Origin: Paenibacillus tyrphae
GTDB taxonomy: Bacteria > Bacillota > Bacilli > Paenibacillales > NBRC-103111
Assembly (NCBI RefSeq): GCF_027925525.1
Contig: NZ_BSDJ01000004.1
Location: forward strand, 124,001 to 188,000
Direction of reading: 5' to 3'
DNA: 64,000 bases
Each line of letters opens with the position of its first letter. The first letter of the stretch is position 1. The position numbers and the translations under genes were made by a program. The notes beneath the pieces are model-generated. The model was not told where the DNA came from. It saw nothing but the letters and a program-made list of their open reading frames with translations, and did not search any database. Below, piece by piece: positions 35,798-45,139 of the stretch.

Positions 35798-36334
35798 ATG
35801 ATAAATAAAGTGATAGCGAGATCCATAGGGAGCGCAATCCTTGCCCTCATCATGGCTTCAATGATTGGATGCGGCACGAGTACTCCATCTTCGGCGTTAA
35901 ACGATAACGTTCAGCATGCGCCTTCGGGAAATAAGCCGGAAGAAGTGAAAACGACCATAGCTTCTTCGCCATTGGAATCGTGGGTCGGGGAGTATGAATT
36001 TTCGGAATACGCCCCTCCGGATCAAAATATGTTTTATCGAATTAATATATATAAAGAGAGTAAAAGCTACTACGCGACAATTGACATCGATGGCTTTCAA
36101 ACGATGGAACGACTTCAGGCGAAAGTGGAGGGAGACGGCAAAGCGATAAAAATCATTTTTGACAAGTATTTGCCCGATAACTTAGGGGAGCCATATAGTC
36201 CCGGAGACGTCTTATTACGTTTGGAAAAAAAGGAATCGGTTTTGAACACATTTTGGGAGAAAGTCCAACCCATGCTTAAGGATGACGGCGAATCCGGCAA
36301 GACTTACTTTGAGGCGGCGGCTCGCTCAAGCTGA
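35798..36334 (+). CDS. Lipoprotein, DUF5991-like (tentative)
   Basis: 178 residues from ATG 35798, with AAGGAG 9 nt upstream; a GTG at 35774 is less likely. Signal peptide with lipobox ASMIGCG (Cys near residue 27), a low-complexity linker, then WVGEYEFSEY and FYRINIYKE as in small Bacillus lipoproteins that bind a hydrophobic ligand. Role unknown. It lies next to the ISL3-type element. Confidence 0.65.
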   Translation: MINKVIARSIGSAILALIMASMIGCGTSTPSSALNDNVQHAPSGNKPEEVKTTIASSPLESWVGEYEFSEYAPPDQNMFYRINIYKESKSYYATIDIDGFQTMERLQAKVEGDGKAIKIIFDKYLPDNLGEPYSPGDVLLRLEKKESVLNTFWEKVQPMLKDDGESGKTYFEAAARSS

Positions 36335-36341
36335 GACTTGT

Positions 36342-37244
36342 CTATTGCGCCGCATCCTCCCCGGATTGGCGAATAATTCGTACGAGATTTGCAGCAGCGG
36401 CGGACAAAGGCTCGTTTTTGCGGGTACAGATGGCAATTGTATTTTGCAGCCGGACACCCTCAACGTAAACCCGGCATAGCTCGCCGCGCTGCACATATTC
36501 CCGCACGACCAACGAAGAAACGAAATTGGCGCCATAGCCGGCAATAACGGCCATGATCGCTTCATGCAATCCGTTGAATTGCAGCGTGATTCGGGGTTTG
36601 GATACGCTGTAGGTCCGGCATAAAGCCAGCAATCTTTCCCGTGTTGAGCTTCCTTCCTCCCGCATGACGAAAGGCTCCTTCATCATTTCGCCCAGCGAAA
36701 CTTGCTGATTCGCATATTTGTGATTCGGCGCTACCACGAACCACAGCTCGTCGCGAAACAACTCTTCCGTTTGAATCGCATCGGGGTATTCTTCCGCCAG
36801 CCCTCCATAAACCGCAAGGTCCACTTCCATCTGTAAAAGCTGCTTGAGTGCATCGCTTGAATTGGTCGTTGTAATTGTCATTTCGACCTGTTCGTACTGC
36901 TGTTTAAACTTCGCGATCCAGGCGGGGATCAAAAACTGGGCCGGTAAATAGGTCGCAGCCAATCGAATATGTCCGTTCGTGCCGTTGCGGTATTCGTGAC
37001 AAAATTGATCGATCTGCTGTTCTACCGCGAACAGTCTCTTTGCGAGCAGAGCTATTTTTTCACCGGCATCCGTCAGGGCAATCCCTCTTCCACTAGGCTT
37101 CAATAAAGAAATGGAAAGCTCCTTTTCGAATTTCTTGATCTGGGCCGTGATGGCCGGTTGGCTAATATTCAACAGTTCGGAGGCGCGGGTTACATTTCCC
37201 GTGGAAGCGATCGTATGAAACAGTCGCAGGGCATGAAGATTCAT
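36342..37244 (-). CDS. LysR-family regulator (CysL/YwfK-like)
   Basis: 300 residues from ATG 37244 with AAGGAGA upstream. HTH: NLHALRLFHTIASTGNVTRASELLNISQPAITAQIKKFE. The effector domain has the usual MREEGSSTRERL ligand loop. It is divergent from the O-methyltransferase pseudogene, a likely former target. Confidence 0.87.
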   Translation of the reverse strand: MNLHALRLFHTIASTGNVTRASELLNISQPAITAQIKKFEKELSISLLKPSGRGIALTDAGEKIALLAKRLFAVEQQIDQFCHEYRNGTNGHIRLAATYLPAQFLIPAWIAKFKQQYEQVEMTITTTNSSDALKQLLQMEVDLAVYGGLAEEYPDAIQTEELFRDELWFVVAPNHKYANQQVSLGEMMKEPFVMREEGSSTRERLLALCRTYSVSKPRITLQFNGLHEAIMAVIAGYGANFVSSLVVREYVQRGELCRVYVEGVRLQNTIAICTRKNEPLSAAAANLVRIIRQSGEDAAQ

Positions 37245-37368
37245 GGCAAGTCTCCTTAGTTCTATATACAAAATATATGGAATCAATAAAACAATATATT
37301 ATATTTATGGTTTCGAATCAATTAAAATCAATGTTGAAGTCAAATACAAACCGAGGAGCTGGGATAAA

Positions 37369-38117
37369 ATGAATACATTGGACATGTGGAGCCGGGTCGA
37401 TCAGTATATTACGGAGAAGCTCATACCTCATGACACCGTGCTGGAGCAGGCTTTGTCCGCAAACCGGCAAGCGGGCTTGCCGCCGTATGACGTCTCTGCA
37501 GCCCAAGGAAAGCTGCTGCAATTATTTGTCCGGATGCAAAACGCCAAGCGGGCTTGCCGCCGTATGACGTCTCTGCAGCCCAAGGAAAGCTGCTGCAATT
37601 ATTTGTCCGGATGCAAAACGCCAAGCGTATTCTTGAAATCGGAACGTTGGGAGGCTACAGCACCATTTGGATGGCAAGGGCGCTGCCGGCAGATGGACGT
37701 CTCGTTACCCTGGAGCTCGATCCGCGGCATGCGGAGGTAGCGCAGGCGAATGTATCCCTTGCTCAGGTGGAGGGAGTTGTGGAAATCCGGGTAGGGGACG
37801 CGCTTGAGCAGTTGGCTAAGCTGGAAGAGGAAGGAGCCGCGCCTTTTGATCTCGTATTCATTGATGCGGATAAGCCGAATAACCCCGCATATTTGAAATG
37901 GGCGCTTCGCTTGTCCCGCCCCGGGACAATCATTATTGGGGACAATGTCATTCGCCGCGGCGAGATTATGAACGAAGCCAGCACAGATCCCCGTGTCAAT
38001 GGAGTCAGGGAGTTTTATGACCTGCTAGCGGAAGAAGCCCGAATATCCGCTACGGCGATTCAAACTGTGGGCAGTAAGGGATACGACGGGTTCGTCCTAG
38101 GGGTCGTAAACGGATAA
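37369..38117 (+). pseudogene. O-methyltransferase (family 3) broken by a tandem duplication
   Basis: The frame starts at ATG 37369 (GAGGAGCTGGG upstream) with MNTLDMWSRVDQYITEKLIPHD. A 77-bp tandem duplication then shifts the frame by two. The rest continues in another frame with the SAM-binding core ILEIGTLGGYSTIWMA, VTLELDPRHAEVA and DLVFIDADKPNN to a proper stop. Removing one copy restores a 223-residue protein, so the lesion is recent and could revert. The second frame might still yield the catalytic core from an internal start. Confidence 0.85.
37471..37624 (+). repeat. Two exact 77-bp tandem copies inside the methyltransferase gene
   Basis: Copies at 37471-37547 and 37548-37624. CAAGCG flanks the units, a short homology that could have mediated the duplication. 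77 is not a multiple of three. Confidence 0.9.
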
Positions 38118-38249
38118 TTCGGCGAAAGCCATGCGCGGGGCAGAACAGCAATCCGCAAGAAACCGCATCCCCTTTTGTATGCTAAGATGGAGCTGTAAGG
38201 TCAGGCGAGAGGACATTCATTCCAATCGAGTGCAAAAGGAGCGATTTCG

Positions 38250-38729
38250 TTGCAAAAAATTACCCCTTTCTTGTGGTTTGACGGCAAAGCGGAAGAAGCG
38301 ATGAATTTTTATACCTCCATCTTTGCAGATTCGAAGATCGAAAGCGTCACACGCTACGGAGAAGGTGGACGCGGCCCGAAGGGAACGGTCATGTCAGGAA
38401 CGTTCCAGCTTAACGGGCAATCGTTTATGGCCTTAAACGGCGGTCCGCAGTTCAGCTTTTCCCCGGCCGTCTCGTTCTTCGTGAACTGCGAGACGCAGCA
38501 GGAGATCGACGAGCTGTGGGAGAAGCTCTCCGAAGGCGGGGAGCCAGGAAGATGCGGCTGGCTCACGGATAAGTTTGGGCTTTCGTGGCAGATCGTTCCC
38601 AAGATTTTGGGCGAGCTGCTGGAGGACAAGGATGCCGAGAAATCGGCGAGGGTGATGCAGGCCATGCTTCAAATGGATAAAATGGACATCGAAGCTTTAA
38701 AGCGGGCTTACGAGAGATCGCTCGACTAA
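38250..38729 (+). CDS. PhnB-like VOC (glyoxalase fold) protein
   Basis: 159 residues from TTG 38250, with AAGGAG upstream. Pattern: [62 protein letters not shown] and [14 protein letters not shown], as in the PhnB/3-demethylubiquinone methyltransferase-like group. Function undefined. Confidence 0.85.
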   Translation: MQKITPFLWFDGKAEEAMNFYTSIFADSKIESVTRYGEGGRGPKGTVMSGTFQLNGQSFMALNGGPQFSFSPAVSFFVNCETQQEIDELWEKLSEGGEPGRCGWLTDKFGLSWQIVPKILGELLEDKDAEKSARVMQAMLQMDKMDIEALKRAYERSLD

Positions 38730-38741
38730 CGCGCCAATCCG

Positions 38742-38780
38742 GGCCGTACTCTCTTTTGAAGAGGGGTACGGCCTTCTTTT
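38742..38780. terminator. Terminator between VOC and MFS genes
   Basis: GGCCGTAC/GTACGGCC arms with an inner CTCTT/AAGAG stem and a T-rich tail; it lies between convergent genes. Confidence 0.8.
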
Positions 38781-38792
38781 TATTTTTATCGT

Positions 38793-39959
38793 TTAGGCGG
38801 GCTTGACCGAAATCTTCTTCCCCCTCGTGAAGCTGACCAAGGCAGCCGCCAGTCCGATCACCAAGATGAAGCTTGCGGCCCAAGGGTTATACTGTAGGGT
38901 GGAAGCGGCGTTAACCATGAATCCCCCTGTCCCGGCTCCCGCCGCCAATCCCAAATGCACGATCGATGTATTCAGGCTAAGAACGAAATTCGACGATTCT
39001 GGCGCTTGTTGAATGAAATAGCTTTGGATTGCCGGGCCGTTTGCAAACATGGTAAATATGATGACGGCCAGCAGCGTCAACCCGATCCCGGGCACATCCG
39101 AAACGAAAGGCAGCACAGCCAGTGCCGCGATATGAACGGCAATGCTGAACGTAATGACCCGGGCCGCTCCCCATCGATCGACGCCGTAGCCGCCCAGTCG
39201 GGAGCCGATGGCGCCAAAAATGCCGAAAGCCAGCATAATGATGCTAATGTTCGAGGCTTGGACATGAAGGATGCCTTGAAGATACGGCGTCAAATAAGTA
39301 AACACGATCGAATTTCCCGACTCCCGGAAAAACGTGAGCAGCAGGCCGCTTACGACAACGACGCTTCCCAGCACTTTGAATTGCTGCCGGAATGAAACCG
39401 GCGCATCCCCTTCGATATCCGGGAGAAGACGCCAGATGACGATGCTAATTCCTAAGCTGAATAAGCCGAGAATCAGGAAGATGGATTGCCAGTTCAGCCA
39501 ATTCGTTATGATTATCCCGATCGGGACGCCCAAGATCATGGCGCTGCTAAAGCCTAGAATGATGGTGCCGATGGCGCTGCCCAATTTTTCGCGGGGGACC
39601 AGTTTGGCGGCCATGCCCAGCGCTACGACAAGATAGACGCCGGCGCTTACCCCCAATATGACGCGTGAGGCCATCAGGATAACGATATTCGAGCTACCGA
39701 ACGAGATCAAGCAGCCCACAATAAAAAGCGCCAGTGAGCCTAGCAATACTTTTCTGCGTCTCAAGCGGGCGGTGACGGATACGACAGCCGGGGTGCCAAT
39801 GGCGAAGGCAAGGGAGTAGGTGGTAATCAATTGCCCGGCAAGGGCAAGGGAAATATTTAAGCTTTCGGCAAGGACATTAAGAATGCCGGATACGACGAGC
39901 TCGGAGGTTGCCGTTAAAAACACGCCAAGCGCAAGGGTGTAAATAGACATGCGATGCAT
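38793..39959 (-). CDS. MFS transporter (AraJ-like)
   Basis: About 388 residues, 12 membrane segments: RMSIYTLALGVFLTATSELVVSG at the start, LRRRKVLLGSLALF for the motif A loop and GVPIGIIITNWLNWQSIF in the middle. The second ATG (39959) has AAAGGA 9 nt upstream. It is divergent from the HxlR-type regulator, which probably controls it. Confidence 0.87.
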   Translation of the reverse strand: MHRMSIYTLALGVFLTATSELVVSGILNVLAESLNISLALAGQLITTYSLAFAIGTPAVVSVTARLRRRKVLLGSLALFIVGCLISFGSSNIVILMASRVILGVSAGVYLVVALGMAAKLVPREKLGSAIGTIILGFSSAMILGVPIGIIITNWLNWQSIFLILGLFSLGISIVIWRLLPDIEGDAPVSFRQQFKVLGSVVVVSGLLLTFFRESGNSIVFTYLTPYLQGILHVQASNISIIMLAFGIFGAIGSRLGGYGVDRWGAARVITFSIAVHIAALAVLPFVSDVPGIGLTLLAVIIFTMFANGPAIQSYFIQQAPESSNFVLSLNTSIVHLGLAAGAGTGGFMVNAASTLQYNPWAASFILVIGLAAALVSFTRGKKISVKPA

Positions 39960-40155
39960 TGGAATCATTCCTTTCCGCTGTCCGGGACAGCAGCCGAAAT
40001 CGGGTCATGGCCGGCGCATGCCGATTCGGCAATTGGGATTGCGAGATCTCTTGGTTGTATTATAATAAGGGTACGTATTTTACGTAAGAAGGCAAAATAT
40101 TTGGATATTATCCAATTGTTTTGATTAACTAAATAAAAGTAAGTAGGTGGAGAGC

Positions 40156-40506
40156 ATGGAGCCTGCAAAGGAAGAGGAGAAAGGGTTCTCGAATATCTGC
40201 TCGGTGCTGCAAATTTTGGGAGCGAAATGGGCTTTCTTAGTCATTGCCGAGCTGTCCAAGGGGCCCAAACGGTTCAAGCAGCTTCACCGGGATGTGGCGG
40301 TCGTCAGAACGCAATCTTTAACGGATGTACTGCGGCATTTGGAGAACAGCGGGATTGTCCGCCGCGAAGTTTTTCCTACGGTCCCCGTAACCGTACAGTA
40401 TTCGTTGACGGAAAAGGGTTTGGATTTTCAAGCTGCGCTTAAGGAAATGGAGAGATGGGCCGCCAAGTGGGGGAAGCCGGAGGACGGGAATCTGCCGGAG
40501 AACTAG
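40156..40506 (+). CDS. HxlR-family regulator
   Basis: 116 residues. ICSVLQILGAKWAFLVIAELSKGPKRFKQLHRDV and TDVLRHLENSGIVRREVFPTVPVTVQYSLTEKG are the HxlR winged-HTH pattern. Start 40156 has AGGTGG upstream; a GTG at 40147 is an alternative. Divergent from the MFS gene. Confidence 0.9.
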   Translation: MEPAKEEEKGFSNICSVLQILGAKWAFLVIAELSKGPKRFKQLHRDVAVVRTQSLTDVLRHLENSGIVRREVFPTVPVTVQYSLTEKGLDFQAALKEMERWAAKWGKPEDGNLPEN

Positions 40507-40521
40507 GGGCTAGCCTAATAA

Positions 40522-40558
40522 AAGAACCGCGACCCGTTGATCGGGATTCGCGGTTCTT
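40522..40558. terminator. Stem-loop between the HxlR and LysR genes
   Basis: Perfect 10-bp arms AAGAACCGCG/CGCGGTTCTT between convergent genes; the T tail is short. Confidence 0.65.
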
Positions 40559-40582
40559 GCACGTTGCCGGAGCACGCGGCTT

Positions 40583-41461
40583 TTAAGGTTTTGCAAACAA
40601 ATCCCGTGCGGTCTGGATAAACAGCTTGACAGCGATGGAAGCTTCTTGCAGGGAAGATACCGCCAGATTAATTTCTCTGTAAGGGTGAGGGGTTAAAGCA
40701 TGCATTTGAACGTTAGGAGGCAAGGTTGACAGGGCAATCGAGATGTTCGACATGATCGCCACGCCGAGTCCTTCCTGGATCATGTTCAACGAGGTGTTCA
40801 CGTTGTGAACGATATATTTGACTTGAAGACGGGCTCCGGCTTCCCGGAATCGCTCAAAGATCGGGATTTCGTAGCCCCCGTTGCAGATGATCATCGCCTC
40901 GTCGCTCAATTCTTGTAAATGAATGGTCGAACGATCTGCCAGAGGATGGTCGTCCCGGATGAACAGAAACATCTCTTCTTTTAGCAAGGGGGTAACTTCA
41001 AATTCATCATGCGGCGGAATGAGAAAGGCGACATCGATCATTCTGGAGGCCAGCCGTTCTCTGAGGTCGTCGATGGTGCCTTCGTACAGATCGAATTGAA
41101 TGCGGGGATATTTCTCCCCGATGACTCTGAAAATTTTGGGCAGAAAATAAGCGGAAGCCGAGGGGAAAGAGCCGATCCGAATCGTCCCGACTTCGAAGCC
41201 TTTTTCGGCCATCACTTCCTGCTCCACCTTCTCGAAGCCCTGCAAAATATCCCGGAACACAACCAAGAGGCGTTCGCCGATATCCGTCAAAATAATCCCG
41301 TTCCTTCGGTCGCGGATCAGGAGGGTCACGCCGAGCTCAGCTTCCAGTGTGGAGACGGCGCGGCTGACGGCAGGCTGTGTCATATTCAATTCATGACCGG
41401 CTTTGGTGAAGCTCCCGGTTTCGGCGATTTTGACGAACAGCTGAATTTGGGAATGGGTCAT
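40583..41461 (-). CDS. LysR-family regulator
   Basis: About 292 residues from ATG 41461: MTHSQIQLFVKIAETGSFTKAGHELNMTQPAVSRAVSTLE. The only clear ribosome site, AAGGAG, is 15 nt upstream, so the start is not fully settled. It is divergent from the EamA gene, its likely target. Confidence 0.87.
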   Translation of the reverse strand: MTHSQIQLFVKIAETGSFTKAGHELNMTQPAVSRAVSTLEAELGVTLLIRDRRNGIILTDIGERLLVVFRDILQGFEKVEQEVMAEKGFEVGTIRIGSFPSASAYFLPKIFRVIGEKYPRIQFDLYEGTIDDLRERLASRMIDVAFLIPPHDEFEVTPLLKEEMFLFIRDDHPLADRSTIHLQELSDEAMIICNGGYEIPIFERFREAGARLQVKYIVHNVNTSLNMIQEGLGVAIMSNISIALSTLPPNVQMHALTPHPYREINLAVSSLQEASIAVKLFIQTARDLFAKP

Positions 41462-41557
41462 AACACTTATGATATGCTCCTTATAATAAACATTCATTTT
41501 ATTTATTTCGTTAGTTATTGTATCATGAGAAAACATTGACAACAAGGAGTGTTCATC

Positions 41558-42463
41558 GTGTTGCAGCTCTCACGCTCGCGGGCGGCTTTGTACCTCGCCT
41601 TTCTCGTCATCGTCTGGGGAATCAACTGGCCGCTGTCCAAATATACGCTTTCCTTTTCGCCGCCTTTATTATTTGCAGGCTTGAGGACGTGCATTGGGGG
41701 ATTGATTCTCATCTGCGTTGCCTTGCCCGGCTACAAGAAGCTCAATTGGAAGCAGACGTGGCCCGTTTATGTGATTTCGTCCGTGCTGAACATCATTCTC
41801 TTTTACGGCCTTCAGACGATCGGACTGAACTATTTGCCGGCCGGTCTCTTTTCGGCCATCGTTTTCCTGCAGCCCGTGCTGCTGGGGATTTTATCGTGGC
41901 TTTGGCTGGGGGAAGAGATGTTCAGCTTGAAATGGATCGGGCTTGTGCTCGGGTTCCTCGGTGTATTCGAGATCAGCGCAAGCAGTCTGGCCGGACATCT
42001 GTCCGTTACCGGAATCGTGCTCGCTCTCGGCTGCGCGGTCAGTTGGGCCTTGGGTACCATGTATACGAAGAAAATGTCGGCGCGGGTCGATATGGTTTGG
42101 GCCGTGGCGCTTCAATTGATGATCGGCGGCATTTTGCTATTAGGCTCGGGCTCTGTCCTGGAAAAATGGACGGATATCGTCTGGAACGTTCCGTTCGTAT
42201 CGAGTCTGCTGTTTATTTCGGTTTTCGTTATTGCGCTAGGCTGGCTCGCTTACTTCAAGCTTGTCGGCTCCGGCGAAGCCGGCAAGGTCGGAGCGTTCAC
42301 GTTTCTGATCCCGCTGATTGCGATTACTTGCAGCGTCCTGTTTCTGGGCGAGCGAATATCCATAAATTTGGTGGCGGGACTCGTGCTCATCGTCGGCAGC
42401 ATTCTGCTGGTCAACGCAAGGTCGATATTCCTGGTGAAAAAGCCGACAGGATTGCAGAGGTAA
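41558..42463 (+). CDS. EamA-family (DMT) transporter
   Basis: 301 residues, ten membrane segments in two repeats: LYLAFLVIVWGINWPLSKY at the start and VTGIVLALGCAVSWALGTMYTKK at the second repeat. GTG 41558 has AAGGAG 8 nt upstream. Likely exports a metabolite or amino acid; divergent LysR control is suggested by the gene order. Confidence 0.87.
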   Translation: MLQLSRSRAALYLAFLVIVWGINWPLSKYTLSFSPPLLFAGLRTCIGGLILICVALPGYKKLNWKQTWPVYVISSVLNIILFYGLQTIGLNYLPAGLFSAIVFLQPVLLGILSWLWLGEEMFSLKWIGLVLGFLGVFEISASSLAGHLSVTGIVLALGCAVSWALGTMYTKKMSARVDMVWAVALQLMIGGILLLGSGSVLEKWTDIVWNVPFVSSLLFISVFVIALGWLAYFKLVGSGEAGKVGAFTFLIPLIAITCSVLFLGERISINLVAGLVLIVGSILLVNARSIFLVKKPTGLQR

Positions 42464-42545
42464 AATTCAATCGAAAGATGACCCCCAACGCTTGTGTTTG
42501 GCTGGAAGGACTGGCGCGAGCGCGAGGGGTTGTTTTTCGTTCTAA

Positions 42546-42567
42546 AATGTGCTAAATTAAGCACATT
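42546..42567 (+). promoter_or_regulatory. Rrf2-type operator before the regulator gene
   Basis: A 22-bp dyad, AATGTGCT...AGCACATT, with one mismatched pair, 36 nt before the Rrf2 start. The core ATGTGC...GCACAT recurs at 43021. Confidence 0.6.
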
Positions 42568-42602
42568 AAAAGCTGTAGCCGGAGGAGGCTGTTCAAGGCA
42601 AC

Positions 42603-43004
42603 ATGGCACAAATCAGGCGGTTCGGCTTCGGGCTCCAAGCCTTAATTGTATTGGCTTTAACTTCGGAGCAGCGTTCAAGCGCCGAAATCGCGGAAGAGAT
42701 CCGCTGCGAGCCGACAGCGCTCCGCAAAATTTTAGCTCAATTGGCGGAAGCCGGCATCGTGGAAGTGAAGCAGGGTAGAGCGGGGGGTTACCAGTTGACC
42801 CGAAAGCCCGGGGAGATTACGCTGTCCGAGATCTACAACGCTTTGCACGAAGAAGAGCCTTTATGGAACCAGATGCTGGATACGACAGGAAATCATCTGT
42901 TTGGAAAAAAGGTTAACGAATCGTTTCAGAAAATCATGACAGACATCATTGTGCAGGTTGACCATGTGCTGGGCACCTATACGATTGCCGATCTGCTCGA
43001 GTGA
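42603..43004 (+). CDS. Rrf2-family regulator
   Basis: 133 residues. FGLQALIVLALTSEQRSSAEIAEEIRCEPTALRKILAQLAEAGIVEVKQGRAGGYQLTRKPGEITLSEIY is the Rrf2 HTH and wing. No Cys lies in the usual cluster loop, so it is not an Fe-S sensor of the IscR or NsrR type. The same palindrome stands before it and before the next gene. Confidence 0.9.
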   Translation: MAQIRRFGFGLQALIVLALTSEQRSSAEIAEEIRCEPTALRKILAQLAEAGIVEVKQGRAGGYQLTRKPGEITLSEIYNALHEEEPLWNQMLDTTGNHLFGKKVNESFQKIMTDIIVQVDHVLGTYTIADLLE

Positions 43005-43020
43005 CCTCTTTTTTTTACTC

Positions 43021-43048
43021 TAATATGTGCATAAAAATGCACATATTA
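43021..43048 (+). promoter_or_regulatory. Rrf2-type operator before the AbrB-type transporter
   Basis: A 28-bp inverted repeat with perfect 12-bp arms (TAATATGTGCAT, AAAA, ATGCACATATTA), 39 nt before the transporter start. It shares the ATGTGC/GCACAT core with 42546-42567. Confidence 0.6.
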
Positions 43049-43086
43049 TTCAAAATAACTCTATAGAAAGATAGGGAGGGAGAGTT

Positions 43087-44199
43087 ATGGATAAACGAAA
43101 AGCCCCGACCCGCTCCGCCGGGATCGCGTGCTCTCTGACTGCGGCTGTCATCGGCGGCATCGCGTTCAAGCTGCTGCATTTGCCGATCCCCTGGCTGCTG
43201 GGTCCGATGTTCGCCGTTTTGATCGGATCGAATGTGTTCAAGGGACGTTTCGCATGGCCCGGGCAGTTCAGAAACACGGGCATGATCATCGTCGGATACA
43301 CGATCGGGCTGGCCATGACGGCGGCGGCGCTGAAGGAGATGTCGTACCAACTGCCGTGGATGCTGCTCATGACGCTGCTCTTGCTGCTTTGGTGCGCGGG
43401 CATCGCCTATCCCGTCTCCAGACTGGCGGAGATCGATTACAAATCCTCGCTGTTGGGAAGCATACCCGGAGGGCTGACGCAGGTTCTTGTGTTGGCGGAG
43501 GAAACTGACGGGGTCAATCTCACAGTCGTCACCGTCACGCAGGTGATCCGGCTGATCCTGATCATCACGTGCGTGCCCTTGCTGGTAACGAGCCCGCTCT
43601 TCGGGCAAGCGCACGAGGGTTCGGGGGCCGGTGCTCCGTTGTCCGCCGTTTCGGCGGGTTGGGACAGCGGGATGATTCCGAACCTGCTCGTTTATGCGCT
43701 GGTCAGCGTGGGATGCGCCCTTCTGGGGAACAAGATCAAATTTCCGACCGCTTTTTTGTTGGGTCCGGCAATCGGAACGGCAATTCTTCAATGGACCGGC
43801 TTCTCGGGACCGGCGCTTCCAACCTTTGTCCTGAACGCGGCGCAGCTCTTGATTGGCGTTCATGTAGGGCTGATGCTGAAGCCGGGCCGGTTGACGCATA
43901 AGGTGCGGACGATCTCGCTGGCCGTCGGCAGCGGACTGCTGCTGATGCTGGGGGCTATGGGCTTGAGTGTGCTGCTGACCAAGCTCCAGCCCGTATCCGC
44001 CTCCACGGGGCTATTAAGCCTCGCTCCCGGAGGGATGGATCAAATGGGCATTATCGCCCATGAGATTCATGCGGATTTGTCGATGGTGGCCGGCTATCAG
44101 CTGTTTCGTACCTTTTTTATCTTTTTCGCGGTGCCGCCTTTGTTGAAGGCGATGTTCCGATATAACAGCAAATTAACCAAACGGAGGGAAACACAATGA
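43087..44199 (+). CDS. AbrB-family membrane transporter
   Basis: 370 residues, about ten membrane segments in two AbrB repeats. LLHLPIPWLLGPMFAVLIGSN and FPTAFLLGPAIGTAILQWTGF are the paired signatures, and GSIPGGLTQVLVLAEE and SLAPGGMDQMGIIAHE match in each repeat. It is a membrane protein despite the family name. Co-translated (ATGA) with the isochorismatase-like gene and probably repressed by the Rrf2 protein. Confidence 0.87.
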   Translation: MDKRKAPTRSAGIACSLTAAVIGGIAFKLLHLPIPWLLGPMFAVLIGSNVFKGRFAWPGQFRNTGMIIVGYTIGLAMTAAALKEMSYQLPWMLLMTLLLLLWCAGIAYPVSRLAEIDYKSSLLGSIPGGLTQVLVLAEETDGVNLTVVTVTQVIRLILIITCVPLLVTSPLFGQAHEGSGAGAPLSAVSAGWDSGMIPNLLVYALVSVGCALLGNKIKFPTAFLLGPAIGTAILQWTGFSGPALPTFVLNAAQLLIGVHVGLMLKPGRLTHKVRTISLAVGSGLLLMLGAMGLSVLLTKLQPVSASTGLLSLAPGGMDQMGIIAHEIHADLSMVAGYQLFRTFFIFFAVPPLLKAMFRYNSKLTKRRETQ

Positions 44200-44765
44200 T
44201 GCCATTAGACGTAAATTTTCAAAAAACGGCTTTGGTCCTTATCGATCTGCAGAAGGGAATCGTCGCCACCGCGAACGGGCAAGAGATTGTTGAGAAGGCT
44301 GCCCGGCTTGTCCGGCTGTTCCGTGAGAAGGGCGGATTTATCGCGTTCGTCAATGTCGATTTCCACGATGGGCAGGACAGATTAAAGCCGGCAACGGATC
44401 AGCCGGTTCCGACCGTTCAGCCTCCTCAAGATTGGGCAGAGTTCGTCCCGGAGCTGGGCGTCCGCCCGGACGATTACGTGGTCACGAAGCGGCAGTGGGG
44501 CGCTTTTTTCGGTACGGATCTGGATCTTCAGCTTCGCCGGAGAGGGATCGATACGATCGTCTTGTGCGGAATTGCCACCAATATCGGGGTGGAAAGCACG
44601 GCGAGAGAAGCATTCCAGTTTGGCTACCACCAAATCTTCATCACGGATGCGATGAAGACCTTCAGCAAGGAGGAGCATGAAGCTTCCTGCAACTACATTT
44701 TCCCGCGAATCGGCAAGGTCAGAAGCGCCGGGCAATTTCTGGCGGAAGCGGGCGGCGCAGAATAG
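44196..44765 (+). CDS. Isochorismatase-family cysteine hydrolase
   Basis: 189 residues. The catalytic triad is visible as Asp in VLIDLQKGI, Lys in VVTKRQWGAFFGT and Cys in VLCGIATNIGVESTA with the usual cis-peptide. Family members hydrolyse nicotinamide, ureidoacrylate or similar amides. It overlaps the transporter by 4 nt, suggesting uptake or efflux of the same compound. Confidence 0.88.
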   Translation: MMPLDVNFQKTALVLIDLQKGIVATANGQEIVEKAARLVRLFREKGGFIAFVNVDFHDGQDRLKPATDQPVPTVQPPQDWAEFVPELGVRPDDYVVTKRQWGAFFGTDLDLQLRRRGIDTIVLCGIATNIGVESTAREAFQFGYHQIFITDAMKTFSKEEHEASCNYIFPRIGKVRSAGQFLAEAGGAE

Positions 44766-44767
44766 GT

Positions 44768-44796
44768 TTGACAAATCGGTCGGGTTACCCTATAAT
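44768..44796 (+). promoter_or_regulatory. Consensus sigma-A promoter of the leuA leader
   Basis: TTGACA (44768-44773), exactly 17 nt, then TATAAT (44791-44796): full consensus at both boxes. Confidence 0.9.
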
Positions 44797-44802
44797 AACC
44801 AA

Positions 44803-45068
44803 TAATTCCATATTCAAATGTGAGGATTAGAAATAGTAGAAGTGCAATGACTTTTCAGAGAGCCGTTGGTCGGTGCGAAACGGTAACGTCGTTCATTTTG
44901 AACTCGTCTATGAACAGCTGCCTGATATGTAGGGTAAGCCGGAGTTCCACCGTTACAGGGATAGATGGTGATGGCCATCGAATTGAGCTCATTTCTCAGG
45001 AAATGAATTAGAGTGGTACCGCGGGTTCAACCTCGTCTCTATACGTAGAGACGGGGTTTTTTTGTTGG
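44803..45068 (+). ncRNA. T-box riboswitch, leucine type
   Basis: A leader of about 265 nt. The conserved T-box AGAGTGGTACCGCGG is at 45010-45024, followed by a terminator (CCTCGTCTCT/AGAGACGGGG, 45031-45060) and a T run. Stem I carries AGTAGA, GGTGCGAA and a candidate specifier CTC in GAACTC near 44902, which agrees with the leucine gene downstream. Uncharged tRNA-Leu would promote read-through. Confidence 0.92.
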
Positions 45069-45139
45069 TTAAATTCCGGGTTTAACCAACACCGCTTCAC
45101 ATATAGATATAAAGAAATGCGAATTTGGGAGGAATAAGG

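Noticed and set aside
41518-42555. A 345-codon plus-strand frame
   Set aside because: Out-of-frame reading of the EamA transporter, whose membrane protein frame is clearly real.
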